DNA from: a virus
IMG/VR virus record: IMGVR_UViG_3300028581_003594
Span: 1-64,000 of that record
DNA: 64,000 nucleotides
Reading direction: 5' to 3' (one strand)
Part shown: positions 8,761 to 16,154 of the stretch, piece after piece
How positions within the stretch are numbered: the stretch's first letter is position 1
How the letters are laid out: every line of letters starts with the position of its first letter
Translations under genes and position numbers: made by a program
The notes under the pieces: model-generated
Told to the model about the DNA's origin: nothing
The model's input: only the letters and a program-made list of their open reading frames with translations
Database searches by the model: none

Positions 8761-8964
8761 ATGGCAAACAAAAACAAGAAGCTTAGAAAACTACAACTGC
8801 ACCACCATTACCTAAATAGAAAGGTGGAGGAAGTCACTGAATTGAGGCGTCACGACAGGAGCGTGGAAAGCAAGACCATCCTGATGCGTTTGAAGAAAGA
8901 GAAATTGGCGCTGAAGGATGAGATCGCTGAATTGGAAAAGGAATTGGCACAATTAACACTTTGA
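8761..8964 (+). CDS. DUF465/YdcH-like small coiled-coil protein
   Basis: The ATG at 8761 is chosen because GAAGGAG lies at 8747-8753, 7 nt upstream; an upstream in-frame ATG at 8692 would lie inside dpdA. The 67-aa product is one long basic-acidic helix, KLRKLQLHHHYLNRKVEEV followed by LMRLKKEKLALKDEIAELE, matching the DUF465 (YdcH) pattern of H-x4-N-x-E plus KK-x2-LKDEI. Members are widespread in bacteria and occur in phages. Their role is unknown. Confidence 0.7.
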   Translation: MANKNKKLRKLQLHHHYLNRKVEEVTELRRHDRSVESKTILMRLKKEKLALKDEIAELEKELAQLTL

Positions 8965-8988
8965 CAATTTAAATTATCATGTTAAAAT
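8961..8988 (+). promoter_or_regulatory. Sigma70-like promoter, near-leaderless
   Basis: TTGACA (perfect -35) at 8961-8966, a 16-nt spacer and TAAAAT at 8983-8988. The ATG at 8997 begins 8 nt after the -10, so the transcript would start at or next to the codon. The ATG at 8979 lies inside the promoter and cannot be used by this transcript. Confidence 0.6.
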
Positions 8989-8996
8989 TAAACAAT

Positions 8997-9515
8997 ATGC
9001 ACAGGGATTACAACACAGGACATTTTGACAACAACGAGGTAAAGGTATTCACTGGCATTGAGATCGAGCACACGATCGCATATGGCAAGAGGACATTGTT
9101 CCTGGCCACCAATGATCTGGGCACGGAAGAGGTGTTGGAACTGGCCACCATGAATGGCTGCGAGGCAGTGTACTACGGAGCCAACAGGACCTTTCAATAC
9201 AACATAGGGACACATGTTTTCCAAATGAGAAAGTTATTGGACAATGGATACTATGTCACAATTGATTATCCCTATGCAGATCATGAAGAAGTCAAGAAGA
9301 GATTTGCGCTGATATGGAACGAACCAAAATTCATACCATTCTGCTCCATTATATTTGAGCACAGCGATGACGACCAACAACTGCACTTCAAGATAGATGA
9401 TGTCACGTTCAGGCACAGCAATCCTGGCGTGTGGACCATGAGCATGAAGGACTACAAGGCCAAGGCGGGGTTCACAGATTGGGATCAATATGGCAAGGAT
9501 GAGATCATAAAATGA
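8997..9515 (+). CDS. Conserved phage protein beside QueD-like gene, unknown
   Basis: The ATG at 8997 (MHRDYNTGHF) is preferred over 8979 because a TTGACA/TAAAAT promoter overlaps the latter. The product is 172 aa. The hallmark is FTGIEIEHTIAYGKRTLFL near residues 19-37, followed by a Rossmann-like alternation (NGCEAVYYGANRTF). I recall similar proteins with an EVEHTPAYGxKTLF motif beside queuosine-type genes in marine T4-like phages, but no function is established that I know of. It overlaps the QueD-like gene by 4 nt, which suggests a joint role in 7-deazaguanine metabolism. Confidence 0.75.
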   Translation: MHRDYNTGHFDNNEVKVFTGIEIEHTIAYGKRTLFLATNDLGTEEVLELATMNGCEAVYYGANRTFQYNIGTHVFQMRKLLDNGYYVTIDYPYADHEEVKKRFALIWNEPKFIPFCSIIFEHSDDDQQLHFKIDDVTFRHSNPGVWTMSMKDYKAKAGFTDWDQYGKDEIIK

Positions 9516-9934
9516 TTCAAGCACAGAGGGCACAGGCATTGAAAGAAAAATTAAGCCAAAGCTCAAAAATGATCTGGGTAACTTTCCGCAAGGAAGGCAC
9601 TCACAAATATCCTGCGGCACTGACAGATCCAAAATTGGCCACTGGTGATGAGTATGATGTAAGTTTCCTAGGTTATCCTCACAGACACATGTTCCATTTT
9701 CACGTGGCAATTGAAGTGTTCCACGATGACAGAGACATAGAATTCATACAGTTCAAGAGATGGTTGGAGAAGTTGTATGCGGACAAGACGCTGGCGTTGG
9801 ACTACAAGAGTTGTGAGATGATATCAGATGATTTATATCTTGCAATCATAGAACGTTACCCAGGCAGACGAGTAACAATAGAAGTATCAGAGGATGGAGA
9901 GAATGGCTCGAAAGCAGAATACCCAAGAAGTTAA
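9512..9934 (+). CDS. QueD/PTPS-like T-fold protein
   Basis: A 140-aa protein that aligns along its length with 6-carboxytetrahydropterin synthase (QueD), the second step from GTP to preQ0. HRHMFHFHVAIEV (near 58-70) corresponds to the metal-binding HGHxxxVxVxV strand, RDIEFIQFKRWLEKLY to the xxxDFxxLKxxxxxxx segment, and VTIEVSEDGENG to the final xVxVxET strand. The catalytic Cys and the LDHxxLN histidine of QueD are not in place (LALDYKSCEM instead), so it is a divergent member, or another T-fold enzyme or structural relative. Its place between dpdA and folE supports a role in the deazaguanine pathway. Confidence 0.55.
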   Translation: MIQAQRAQALKEKLSQSSKMIWVTFRKEGTHKYPAALTDPKLATGDEYDVSFLGYPHRHMFHFHVAIEVFHDDRDIEFIQFKRWLEKLYADKTLALDYKSCEMISDDLYLAIIERYPGRRVTIEVSEDGENGSKAEYPRS

Positions 9935-10253
9935 TATAGAAGTCAACATACCAGTCAAGACACTGACCAAGAGAATGGGTCATCTGCCCATAGGCGGTGG
10001 AGCTCTCAACGCCAGTTACACTTTCGTGGACGCAGTGGCCAACGTGTGCACCATCATGGGTAATGCGGGCTACACGTATGGCAAGGATTTCATCTGGGCC
10101 TATCACGGCTACAACGACGACATGGATGACACTGTGACCATATTCGTCAAGGACGAGAAGATCAGGACATGGTTGCATCTCAAGGCCAAGTGCGACTATC
10201 ATATCAAACATACAAATGATGGTGGTGTCAAACTAACAAAGATGGCAAAATGA
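9903..10253 (+). CDS. Small phage protein, unknown
   Basis: A 116-aa product from the ATG at 9903 (an ATG at 9894 would add three residues). It overlaps the QueD-like gene and ends in ATGA with the truncated start at 10250. It has a mixed alpha/beta composition with a central IGGGALNASYTFVDAV and aromatic YGKDFIWAYHGYNDD. I do not recognise a family. Confidence 0.65.
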   Translation: MARKQNTQEVNIEVNIPVKTLTKRMGHLPIGGGALNASYTFVDAVANVCTIMGNAGYTYGKDFIWAYHGYNDDMDDTVTIFVKDEKIRTWLHLKAKCDYHIKHTNDGGVKLTKMAK

Positions 10254-10300
10254 AAATATTTTACATGGGGCTGGAACCCTCCAGAATGTGTTGTAACTAA
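10250..10300 (+). pseudogene. Orphaned first codons of the glycosyltransferase gene
   Basis: This 16-codon frame encodes MKIFYMGLEPSRM and stops at TAA (10298-10300). It is a near copy of the intact glycosyltransferase start at 10613 (MRKLFYMGLESYQ). The ATG overlaps the upstream TGA as it would have in the ancestral operon. The simplest reading is that an HNH gene inserted just after this start and a second copy of the start was rebuilt downstream. Confidence 0.7.
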
Positions 10301-10616
10301 AACAATTAATTCTAAACTCAATAAAAGTAAAAGTGTAATAGATCCAAAATTAAAAACAAATTATGAAATTTATTGTAGAACTGTATGGAGATATACTAAT
10401 AGAAATTATAAAAAATTTATGTCTAATCAAAAAAGAAATAGACAAAATCATATAGATCATATACTATCTATTGTAGAAGGATTTAATAACAATTTAGATC
10501 CAAAAATTGTAGGATCAGTTTATAATTTGAGGATAATAAAAGGTGTTGCTAATCGTAAAAAATCTTATAAGAGTGATATTACTATAAAAGAATTAATAAA
10601 AAGGAACAACAAATGA
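10254..10616 (+). CDS. HNH homing endonuclease, start codon unclear
   Basis: The frame is open from 10254 to a TGA at 10614-10616, but the first ATG is at 10419. The family core begins before that ATG: YEIYCRTVWRYTNRNYKKF (10362-10418) followed by NHIDHILSIVEGFNNN and PKIVGSVYNLRII, the usual phage HNH pattern with the catalytic His pair in HIDH. A product from 10419 (65 aa) would lack the first part of the fold. The upstream orphan start is in another frame; a +1 shift at CCC-TCC (10277-10282) would fuse MKIFYMGLEP to it. The DNA is strikingly AT-rich compared with its neighbours, as is usual for a mobile endonuclease gene. Confidence 0.7.
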   Translation, partial: KYFTWGWNPPECVVTKTINSKLNKSKSVIDPKLKTNYEIYCRTVWRYTNRNYKKFMSNQKRNRQNHIDHILSIVEGFNNNLDPKIVGSVYNLRIIKGVANRKKSYKSDITIKELIKRNNK

Positions 10617-11791
10617 GAAAATTATTTTATATGGGCCTTGAAAGTTATCAGGCACGATATACTTTCCAATTAACAGACTGGACAGAAAGAGTTTATAAGA
10701 GACGTGGCATAGAGTATGTGATCGTGCCGGGCACCACCATAGACAACTCCAAAGCGATAGTGACAGGACAGGTGCTGGACGCACATGGCAGAAGTTATTT
10801 TAGCATGAGCCAGATGATGAATTTGGTCAAGATGATGAAAGCAGGAGAGATCACATCAGATGATGCAATATTTTTTGAAGATATGTTCCAACCGGGCATG
10901 GAATCTCTGCCTTATATCATACAGCAATCACCGGAACAATATAGACCAAAAATTTATTTGAGATGCTTGGCACAGGCCATAGATCCAGACGATTTTGTAC
11001 ACGTTTGGGGAATGAGTAAGTGGATGAGTTTATATGAGCAGATGTGTAATGAGATACCAAATGTGCATGTCCTTGCAACCAATGAAGAGATGGTGGCTCA
11101 CATGAGGATAGCGAACTGGAAGGCTCCTATCTATAACATATCTGGGCTGAGTTACGGCAAAGCGGAAGTGTTAGAACGAGTTAAAAAGATCAAACCATTT
11201 GAACAGCGAGCTCACAGAGTTGGATTTGCTGCTAGATGGGATCAAGAGAAACAACCTGGATTCTTCATGGATCTGATAGAACACTGGCATGCAAACAAAA
11301 CTTTGCCTTCTATAGAATTTGCAATATTCTGTGGAGGACCGCTGAGATCCAACAATCCCGTTTATGTAAATCGAGCAAGATTAATGGCAGAAGCAGGTGC
11401 ACTAAAAATATATGAAAATCTTAAAAAGAATGATTATTATGAATTATTGAATGATACTCGAGTGTTATTCAATTGTGCTCTACAGGATTGGGTATCCAAC
11501 ACAGTGTCAGAGGCAGACACTCTAGGTTGTAATGTGCTATTCCCGGCATATCGATCATTTCCGGAAACTTTTGCCAATGATGAAACCAGGATGTATGTGC
11601 CATGGAGCGGCAGAGATGCAATGGAGAAATTAAAAACACTATTGACCAAACCATCTCCTAACATGGGACAGATATCGGACTGGACCGATGGCACGGTTGA
11701 TCGAATGATCGACATCATGACCGGCATAGGCGAACAGTGGAGGAGAGATGGCAGACATTATAGAAACACCGCAGCCGAAAGCAAATATTAA
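10613..11791 (+). CDS. GT-B glycosyltransferase-like protein
   Basis: A 392-aa protein with an AAGGA site before the ATG that overlaps the HNH stop. The N-terminal half has strands and helices of a Rossmann domain with an acidic EDMFQPGMESL segment near 90. The C-terminal half opens with HRVGFAARWDQEKQPGFFMDLIEHW (near 200), the usual start of the donor-binding domain of GT-B enzymes, and contains a SEADTLGCNVLFPAY segment that fits the donor-contacting E-x7-E-like region. The acceptor is unknown. The gene is followed by galE, so a galactose-type UDP sugar is a plausible donor. The first roughly 80 bases are AT-rich, consistent with rebuilding after homing. Confidence 0.75.
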   Translation: MRKLFYMGLESYQARYTFQLTDWTERVYKRRGIEYVIVPGTTIDNSKAIVTGQVLDAHGRSYFSMSQMMNLVKMMKAGEITSDDAIFFEDMFQPGMESLPYIIQQSPEQYRPKIYLRCLAQAIDPDDFVHVWGMSKWMSLYEQMCNEIPNVHVLATNEEMVAHMRIANWKAPIYNISGLSYGKAEVLERVKKIKPFEQRAHRVGFAARWDQEKQPGFFMDLIEHWHANKTLPSIEFAIFCGGPLRSNNPVYVNRARLMAEAGALKIYENLKKNDYYELLNDTRVLFNCALQDWVSNTVSEADTLGCNVLFPAYRSFPETFANDETRMYVPWSGRDAMEKLKTLLTKPSPNMGQISDWTDGTVDRMIDIMTGIGEQWRRDGRHYRNTAAESKY

Positions 11792-12788
11792 AGTCATGAA
11801 CAAGGCAGTGCTGGTAGTGGGAGGAGCCGGCTACATTGGTTCTCACACAGCAAAAGAATTAACAAAAAATGGGTTCACGCCAGTGGTGGTGGATAGAGAT
11901 ATCAAGACCAAACCCTGGGCCACCCAATATGGGCCGGCATTTGAATGCCATCTGCCCAGAGACACAGATTTCCTAAAAGAGATTGTTCACAGATACAACA
12001 TAGATTCTTGCATACATTTTGCCGCACACACACAGGTGGGAGAATCTGTAAAGGATCCATCTAAATATTACAAGAACAATGTGATAATGACCGTGCAGTT
12101 GTTGGACAAACTCAGAGAAGCAGGTGTGAACAAGTTTGTGTTCTCATCCAGTGCAGCCGTTTATGGCGTTCCTGCCAATGGCATAGCAGAAGACGATGCG
12201 ACAGATCTACAACCAATCAATCCCTACGGTAAAGGTAAACTAATGGTGGAGAATATTCTAAAAGATTATTATGTGGCCTATGGGTTGAGCAGTGTGAGTC
12301 TAAGATATTTTAATGCTGCAGGAGCAGATGCTGATGCAGAAATTGGAGAGTTGAGAGAAGATGAATCACATATCATACCATTGGCTATAGAAGCGGCATA
12401 TCAAAATAAGGAATTCAAGTTGTTCGGCACTGATTTTGATACACCAGATGGAACCTGTGTGAGAGATTATGTGCATGTGACTGATCTTGCCAATGCACAT
12501 GTATTATCTCTACAACGTGCATCAGGAGATGTGATCTGTGAAAGATACAATCTGGGGTCGGGCATCAGCACCAGCAACAGACAACTGTTGGACACCATAA
12601 AAAAATATGTGGGCAATATAAAGATTGCGGAGATGGCTAGGCGGGCAGGAGATCCTCCCGTGTTGGTGGCAAATACCACACGTGCAAAAAGTCAATTAGG
12701 ATGGCAACCTAAGCATAGCTCAGTTGACAACATAGTGCAGACTGCTGTAAAATGGTACAGTAAGATCAACCGGAAAGATTTAAACTAA
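11748..12788 (+). CDS. galE: UDP-glucose 4-epimerase-like (GalE family)
   Basis: Extended short-chain dehydrogenase of 346 aa (330 aa if the ATG at 11796 is used). The NAD-binding motif VGGAGYIGSHTAKEL follows the N-terminus, FSSSAAVYG carries the catalytic Ser region, NPYGKGKLMVE is the YxxxK site, and LRYFNAAGAD and DGTCVRDYVHVTDLANAH are hallmark GalE segments. GalE interconverts UDP-glucose and UDP-galactose. It overlaps the end of the glycosyltransferase gene, suggesting it makes that enzyme's donor. The N-terminal 16 residues before MNKAVLVVGG are extra relative to the family. Confidence 0.9.
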   Translation: MADIIETPQPKANIKVMNKAVLVVGGAGYIGSHTAKELTKNGFTPVVVDRDIKTKPWATQYGPAFECHLPRDTDFLKEIVHRYNIDSCIHFAAHTQVGESVKDPSKYYKNNVIMTVQLLDKLREAGVNKFVFSSSAAVYGVPANGIAEDDATDLQPINPYGKGKLMVENILKDYYVAYGLSSVSLRYFNAAGADADAEIGELREDESHIIPLAIEAAYQNKEFKLFGTDFDTPDGTCVRDYVHVTDLANAHVLSLQRASGDVICERYNLGSGISTSNRQLLDTIKKYVGNIKIAEMARRAGDPPVLVANTTRAKSQLGWQPKHSSVDNIVQTAVKWYSKINRKDLN

Positions 12789-13540
12789 TGAGCGATATCA
12801 ACAGAGATTCCGTAGTGCAAGGCTTGATGGACACCTGGGTGGACAAGAACAAGCCCGTCAGTGAACAGATAAGAGAAAGAGTCGTCAAGGCGGGAGATAG
12901 GTTCTTCGCAGCCGACAACATCAGCCAATACATAGAGGCGGGCGAAAGAGAAAAACTGATCATTGAGTTGACTGCAAAATTTGAGTCAGTGTTGGACAGC
13001 CTGGTGATCGACAGGGTGAATGATCCCAACAGCTCAGGCACGGGCAAGAGATTGGCCAAGATGTACATAAATGAGATAATGGGCGGAAGATATAATCCTG
13101 CTCCGGAAGTCACAACATTCCCCAACGAAGACGGCAGGTATGATCAATTGATCGTGATAAGGTCAGATATAAAAAGTATGTGTTCACATCATCATCAACC
13201 AGTGTCGGGAGTTTGTTATATAGGTTGTCTGCCAGGCAAGAGATTGATTGGATTGAGCAAATACACTCGGATAGCACAACATCAGGCAGCCCGAGGACAT
13301 CTTCAGGAGGAACTGACGGAAAAGATTGCGTACAAGATTTCAAAGCTCACAGAGAGTCCAGCGGTGGGCGTGTACATCAGAGCAAGGCACGGCTGCTGTG
13401 AGAACAGGGGCATAAGGAGCAACAACTCCAGCACACAGACAACGGTGTTGAAAGGGCTGCTGAAAACAGATCCCGGATTAAAAAACGAGTTCATGCACAA
13501 CATTCAATTACAAGAAACACAGGGTGGTACAAATGGTTAA
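12788..13540 (+). CDS. folE: GTP cyclohydrolase I
   Basis: A 250-aa FolE homologue. The enzyme converts GTP to dihydroneopterin triphosphate, the entry step of folate and 7-deazaguanine synthesis. The active-site block MCSHHHQPVSGVCYIGCLPG near 130-150 supplies the zinc ligands (Cys, His), followed by IGLSKYTRI with the usual substrate loop and ARHGCCENRGIRS near 200 with the third zinc Cys. The N-terminal 30 residues are charged and variable. Its ATG overlaps the galE stop. With the QueD-like, QueE and DpdA genes nearby, preQ0 supply for DNA modification is the likely purpose. Confidence 0.93.
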   Translation: MSDINRDSVVQGLMDTWVDKNKPVSEQIRERVVKAGDRFFAADNISQYIEAGEREKLIIELTAKFESVLDSLVIDRVNDPNSSGTGKRLAKMYINEIMGGRYNPAPEVTTFPNEDGRYDQLIVIRSDIKSMCSHHHQPVSGVCYIGCLPGKRLIGLSKYTRIAQHQAARGHLQEELTEKIAYKISKLTESPAVGVYIRARHGCCENRGIRSNNSSTQTTVLKGLLKTDPGLKNEFMHNIQLQETQGGTNG

Positions 13541-13868
13541 CAGCTCAACAGTCAGCACCTGTCCACTATTTCCCGAATTGGAAAATGAAAAGTCACATGG
13601 GTCGTTAGATCCAAATACAGGACAAGTAACTATTCCTGGTCTTTTTTCTGTACAGGCGAACGCAACACTGCCACCGGGAGTGAATGTGGGCAGTGCATCA
13701 ACATCATACACTGTGTCTCATGATGCATGGCAATCCACTGCCAACAGGAATTACGAATTAGAACTACATGAAGAATATCCTGCCCTACGTCAGGCATGGG
13801 AACATTATCAAACTATTTTAAGAATGTGCAAATCTCGAGAGGAGGAGACCGGTGAGAATAGATTATAA
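13533..13868 (+). CDS. Small conserved phage protein, unknown
   Basis: A 111-aa product from the ATG at 13533, overlapping the folE end by 8 nt (a GTG at 13524 is an alternative). The middle is a low-complexity, beta-rich stretch (GLFSVQANATLPPGVNVG); the C-terminus carries SHDAWQSTANRNYELEL and YPALRQAWEHYQTILRM, a helical pattern I associate with small conserved proteins of T4-like aquatic phages. Function unknown. It overlaps the guaC start. Confidence 0.65.
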   Translation: MVNSSTVSTCPLFPELENEKSHGSLDPNTGQVTIPGLFSVQANATLPPGVNVGSASTSYTVSHDAWQSTANRNYELELHEEYPALRQAWEHYQTILRMCKSREEETGENRL

Positions 13869-14895
13869 TCTACATCTTGATTACTCCGATGTGCTGCTGA
13901 AACCCAAAAGATCCACACTGAATTCTCGCAGAGATGTTGAGATGACTAGAGATTTCACATTTAGAAACAGCAAGAAACAATTATCTTACACTCCCATAAT
14001 AGCATCCAACATGGATGGCGTGGGCACATTCTCCATGGCACGAGTATTGCAAGATTATAAGATGCTCACAGTGATTCGAAAACACTACTCATTCAATGAT
14101 TGGAAGGCCACAGCAGGTTCGGGATTAAAATTCAAATATGTTTCTGCTTGTGTGGGCACCGGTGCCATATGGGATGAAGAAGCACTAGACTATCAAACAT
14201 TGAAACAAGTGATCGCAGCGTTTCCAGACATACCTGCCATCACAATAGACGTGGCAAATGCTTACCACGAGCAGTTCGTGGACTTCGTCAAGAGGATAAG
14301 ATCAGAATTTCCCGACAAGATCATCATAGCAGGCAACGTGGTGTCGCCAGAAATGACTGAAGAATTGATTATTAACGGAGCAGATGTTGTGAAAATAGGT
14401 ATCGGTCCGGGCTCTGTGTGTACCACAAGAACACAGACCGGAGTGGGAGTGCCACAGTTTTCTGCCATAGTTGAGTGTGCTGATGCTGCCAATGGAGTGG
14501 GTGGCCATATCATTGCTGATGGTGGTTGCACCCAATCAGGAGACATTGCCAAGGCCTTGGGTGCAGGTGCTCATTTCGTCATGTTGGGCGGCATGTTGGC
14601 AGCTCACGATGAATCCGAATTGGAATTGCGAGATGGCAAGAGGGTGTTCTACGGCATGAGTTCGGAATCAGCATTTGAGCAACACGGTGCAAGAAAAGAC
14701 GGCTACAGAGGCACCGAAGGTAAAACAGTACTATTGGATAATAGAGGACCAGTGAGAGATACTGTGGAACAGATTCTGGGTGGTGTCAGAAGCTCTTGTG
14801 TATATATTGGTGCAAGAAGAATCAAAGACATGCCTAAATGTGCTCATTTCGTAAGAGTTAATAATATACAAAATAGAATATTCGATGGAAAATAA
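13852..14895 (+). CDS. guaC: GMP reductase
   Basis: A 347-aa protein, the same length as E. coli GuaC and alignable throughout. GMP reductase converts GMP to IMP with NADPH, releasing ammonia. Visible blocks are DYSDVLLKPKRSTLNSR near 10-26, IIASNMDGVGTFSMA near 48, IDVANAYHEQFV near 130, IIAGNVVSPEM near 160, KIGIGPGSVCTTRTQTGVG with the catalytic Cys near 190, IADGGCTQSGDIAKA and FYGMSSESA. The substrate loop is of GuaC rather than IMP dehydrogenase type and CBS domains are absent. It starts at a GTG with a strong AGGAGG upstream, and overlaps the phosphoribosyltransferase gene. Confidence 0.95.
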   Translation: MRIDYNLHLDYSDVLLKPKRSTLNSRRDVEMTRDFTFRNSKKQLSYTPIIASNMDGVGTFSMARVLQDYKMLTVIRKHYSFNDWKATAGSGLKFKYVSACVGTGAIWDEEALDYQTLKQVIAAFPDIPAITIDVANAYHEQFVDFVKRIRSEFPDKIIIAGNVVSPEMTEELIINGADVVKIGIGPGSVCTTRTQTGVGVPQFSAIVECADAANGVGGHIIADGGCTQSGDIAKALGAGAHFVMLGGMLAAHDESELELRDGKRVFYGMSSESAFEQHGARKDGYRGTEGKTVLLDNRGPVRDTVEQILGGVRSSCVYIGARRIKDMPKCAHFVRVNNIQNRIFDGK

Positions 14896-15352
14896 CGCAA
14901 CTGTAGAAAAATTATACTTTACTAATATACAGATGAGGAATGCTCTGTTACAGATCGAAGACAAACTAGTGCATGACATGTGGCTGCCTGATATCATACT
15001 TGGTGTCAACCGAGGTGGTTGCATTCCGGGAGTTTATCTTTCCCACAGGTTGAAGAAAGAACATGCTGTTTTGGATGTGAGATTGAGAGATCACGCCGCC
15101 AAGCCCAACCTATCTGTGCTGGAACGAGAGTTTGCTTTCCAAAAAAAAATATTGATCATTGATGATATCAATGACACCGGAGCCACCTTCCAATATATCT
15201 TGGACAATTTTGGACGCCATGACAGAGTGAAGTTTGCGGTGGTGATAAACAACAGGCCTTCCCCAGTAAAAGTTGACTATTTTGGTTATGAGATAGACAA
15301 AAACGAGAATCCGCAATGGGTGGTTTTTCCATGGGAAGAATGGCAAAAATAA
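14885..15352 (+). CDS. Purine phosphoribosyltransferase (XGPRT-like)
   Basis: A 155-aa type I phosphoribosyltransferase. LGVNRGGCIPGVYLSHRL near 39-56 is the PPi loop region, KILIIDDINDTGATFQYIL near 87 is the PRPP-binding signature with its acidic pair, and NPQWVVFPWEEW at the C-terminus matches bacterial xanthine-guanine phosphoribosyltransferases. It would turn a free 6-oxopurine plus PRPP into the nucleotide. Coupled to guaC (11-nt overlap), it forms a guanine to GMP to IMP route. The base specificity cannot be fixed from sequence. Confidence 0.8.
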   Translation: MENNATVEKLYFTNIQMRNALLQIEDKLVHDMWLPDIILGVNRGGCIPGVYLSHRLKKEHAVLDVRLRDHAAKPNLSVLEREFAFQKKILIIDDINDTGATFQYILDNFGRHDRVKFAVVINNRPSPVKVDYFGYEIDKNENPQWVVFPWEEWQK

Positions 15353-15371
15353 AAAACAACAGGAAAAAAAA

Positions 15372-16013
15372 ATGATACAGTTTGTACAGGACCTTTTAAA
15401 AGGCACGGACAAGATATTGGTCAGGAACCTTGTGATATTGCATACACTTATTATCGCTGTGAGCAATTATTTGGTCACCATACGATTCAGTTTGTTCGCG
15501 GAAAAAATCAATATATTGGGATGGGAGACCAACTTTCCCTTGGCAGCGGCAGCATTCACTTTTCCGTTAGTGGTCGTGGCCAGTGATCTCACTGTGAGAT
15601 TGATCGGCAAGCAGAGCGCAAGGGCAGTGGTGGCGTTGGCAATCATACCGGCCATTGTGGCATCTGTGTTAGTATTATTGTATTTGGGAGACAAGCACGC
15701 CTATAGAGTGGGCATAGCCAGCGGCGTGGCCTATGGCATAGGCACACTGTTGGATGTATATGTTTTTCAAATAATCAGAGAAAAATTTAAAACCAATTGG
15801 TGGGCGGCACCAGCACTGAGCATGATAGCTGCCAACATCATCGACACTTACATATTCTTTTACACGGCGTTCTATCCACAACCATGGGTGCATGCGGTGG
15901 CCTTCAACAACACCATGGTCAAGATCATAGTGGGACAGGTTGTGTTCGTACCGGCCTATGGCATACTGCTTACATACCTGTCCAAGAAATTGAACAGGAA
16001 ATTGGTAGGATAA
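15372..16013 (+). CDS. yhhQ: YhhQ-family queuosine precursor transporter
   Basis: A 213-aa integral membrane protein with about six hydrophobic segments (near 18-35, 52-70, 84-104, 112-130, 145-165 and 183-203). The signature FPLAAAAFTFPLVVVASDLTVRLIGK corresponds to the conserved PxxFxxxDxxxExxGK-like region of the vitamin-uptake-like (VUT/YhhQ) family. These inner-membrane proteins import preQ0 or preQ1. SYLVT-like and Lys-rich ends fit cytoplasmic termini. Placement between purine salvage and queE supports a role in supplying deazaguanine to DpdA. Confidence 0.8.
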   Translation: MIQFVQDLLKGTDKILVRNLVILHTLIIAVSNYLVTIRFSLFAEKINILGWETNFPLAAAAFTFPLVVVASDLTVRLIGKQSARAVVALAIIPAIVASVLVLLYLGDKHAYRVGIASGVAYGIGTLLDVYVFQIIREKFKTNWWAAPALSMIAANIIDTYIFFYTAFYPQPWVHAVAFNNTMVKIIVGQVVFVPAYGILLTYLSKKLNRKLVG

Positions 16014-16029
16014 GGATATTTTTGGTAAG

Positions 16030-16058
16030 TTGACTTCCGATCTAAATATCCGTATAAT
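16030..16058 (+). promoter_or_regulatory. Sigma70-like promoter giving a leaderless mRNA
   Basis: TTGACT at 16030-16035, a 17-nt spacer and TATAAT at 16053-16058. The ATG at 16065 is 6 nt beyond the -10, where transcription should begin. It must originally have driven the cupin gene, whose first codons follow it directly. Confidence 0.75.
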
Positions 16059-16064
16059 ATACAT

Positions 16065-16154
16065 ATGAGCAATAAAGCAGGAAAAATTTATAAAGCTAGT
16101 AAAATCCATAAATACTTTTATGAAGTTATATTGGATCAAAAGACCAGAACATAA
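16065..16154 (+). pseudogene. Orphaned first codons of the cupin gene
   Basis: This 29-residue frame starts MSNKAGKIY and ends at TAA 16152-16154. The intact cupin gene at 16697 starts MGNKAGKIW. Seven of the first nine residues match, while the DNA differs at synonymous sites. The duplicated start flanks the GIY-YIG gene, as expected when a homing endonuclease gene inserts near a gene start and the downstream gene is rebuilt. Confidence 0.75.
16108..16115 (+). promoter_or_regulatory. Late-promoter-like ATAAATAC
   Basis: ATAAATAC ends 4 nt before the GIY-YIG ATG at 16120. It lies in AT-rich sequence, so chance is more likely here than at the structural genes, but late expression of homing endonucleases is known from T4. 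Confidence 0.4.
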
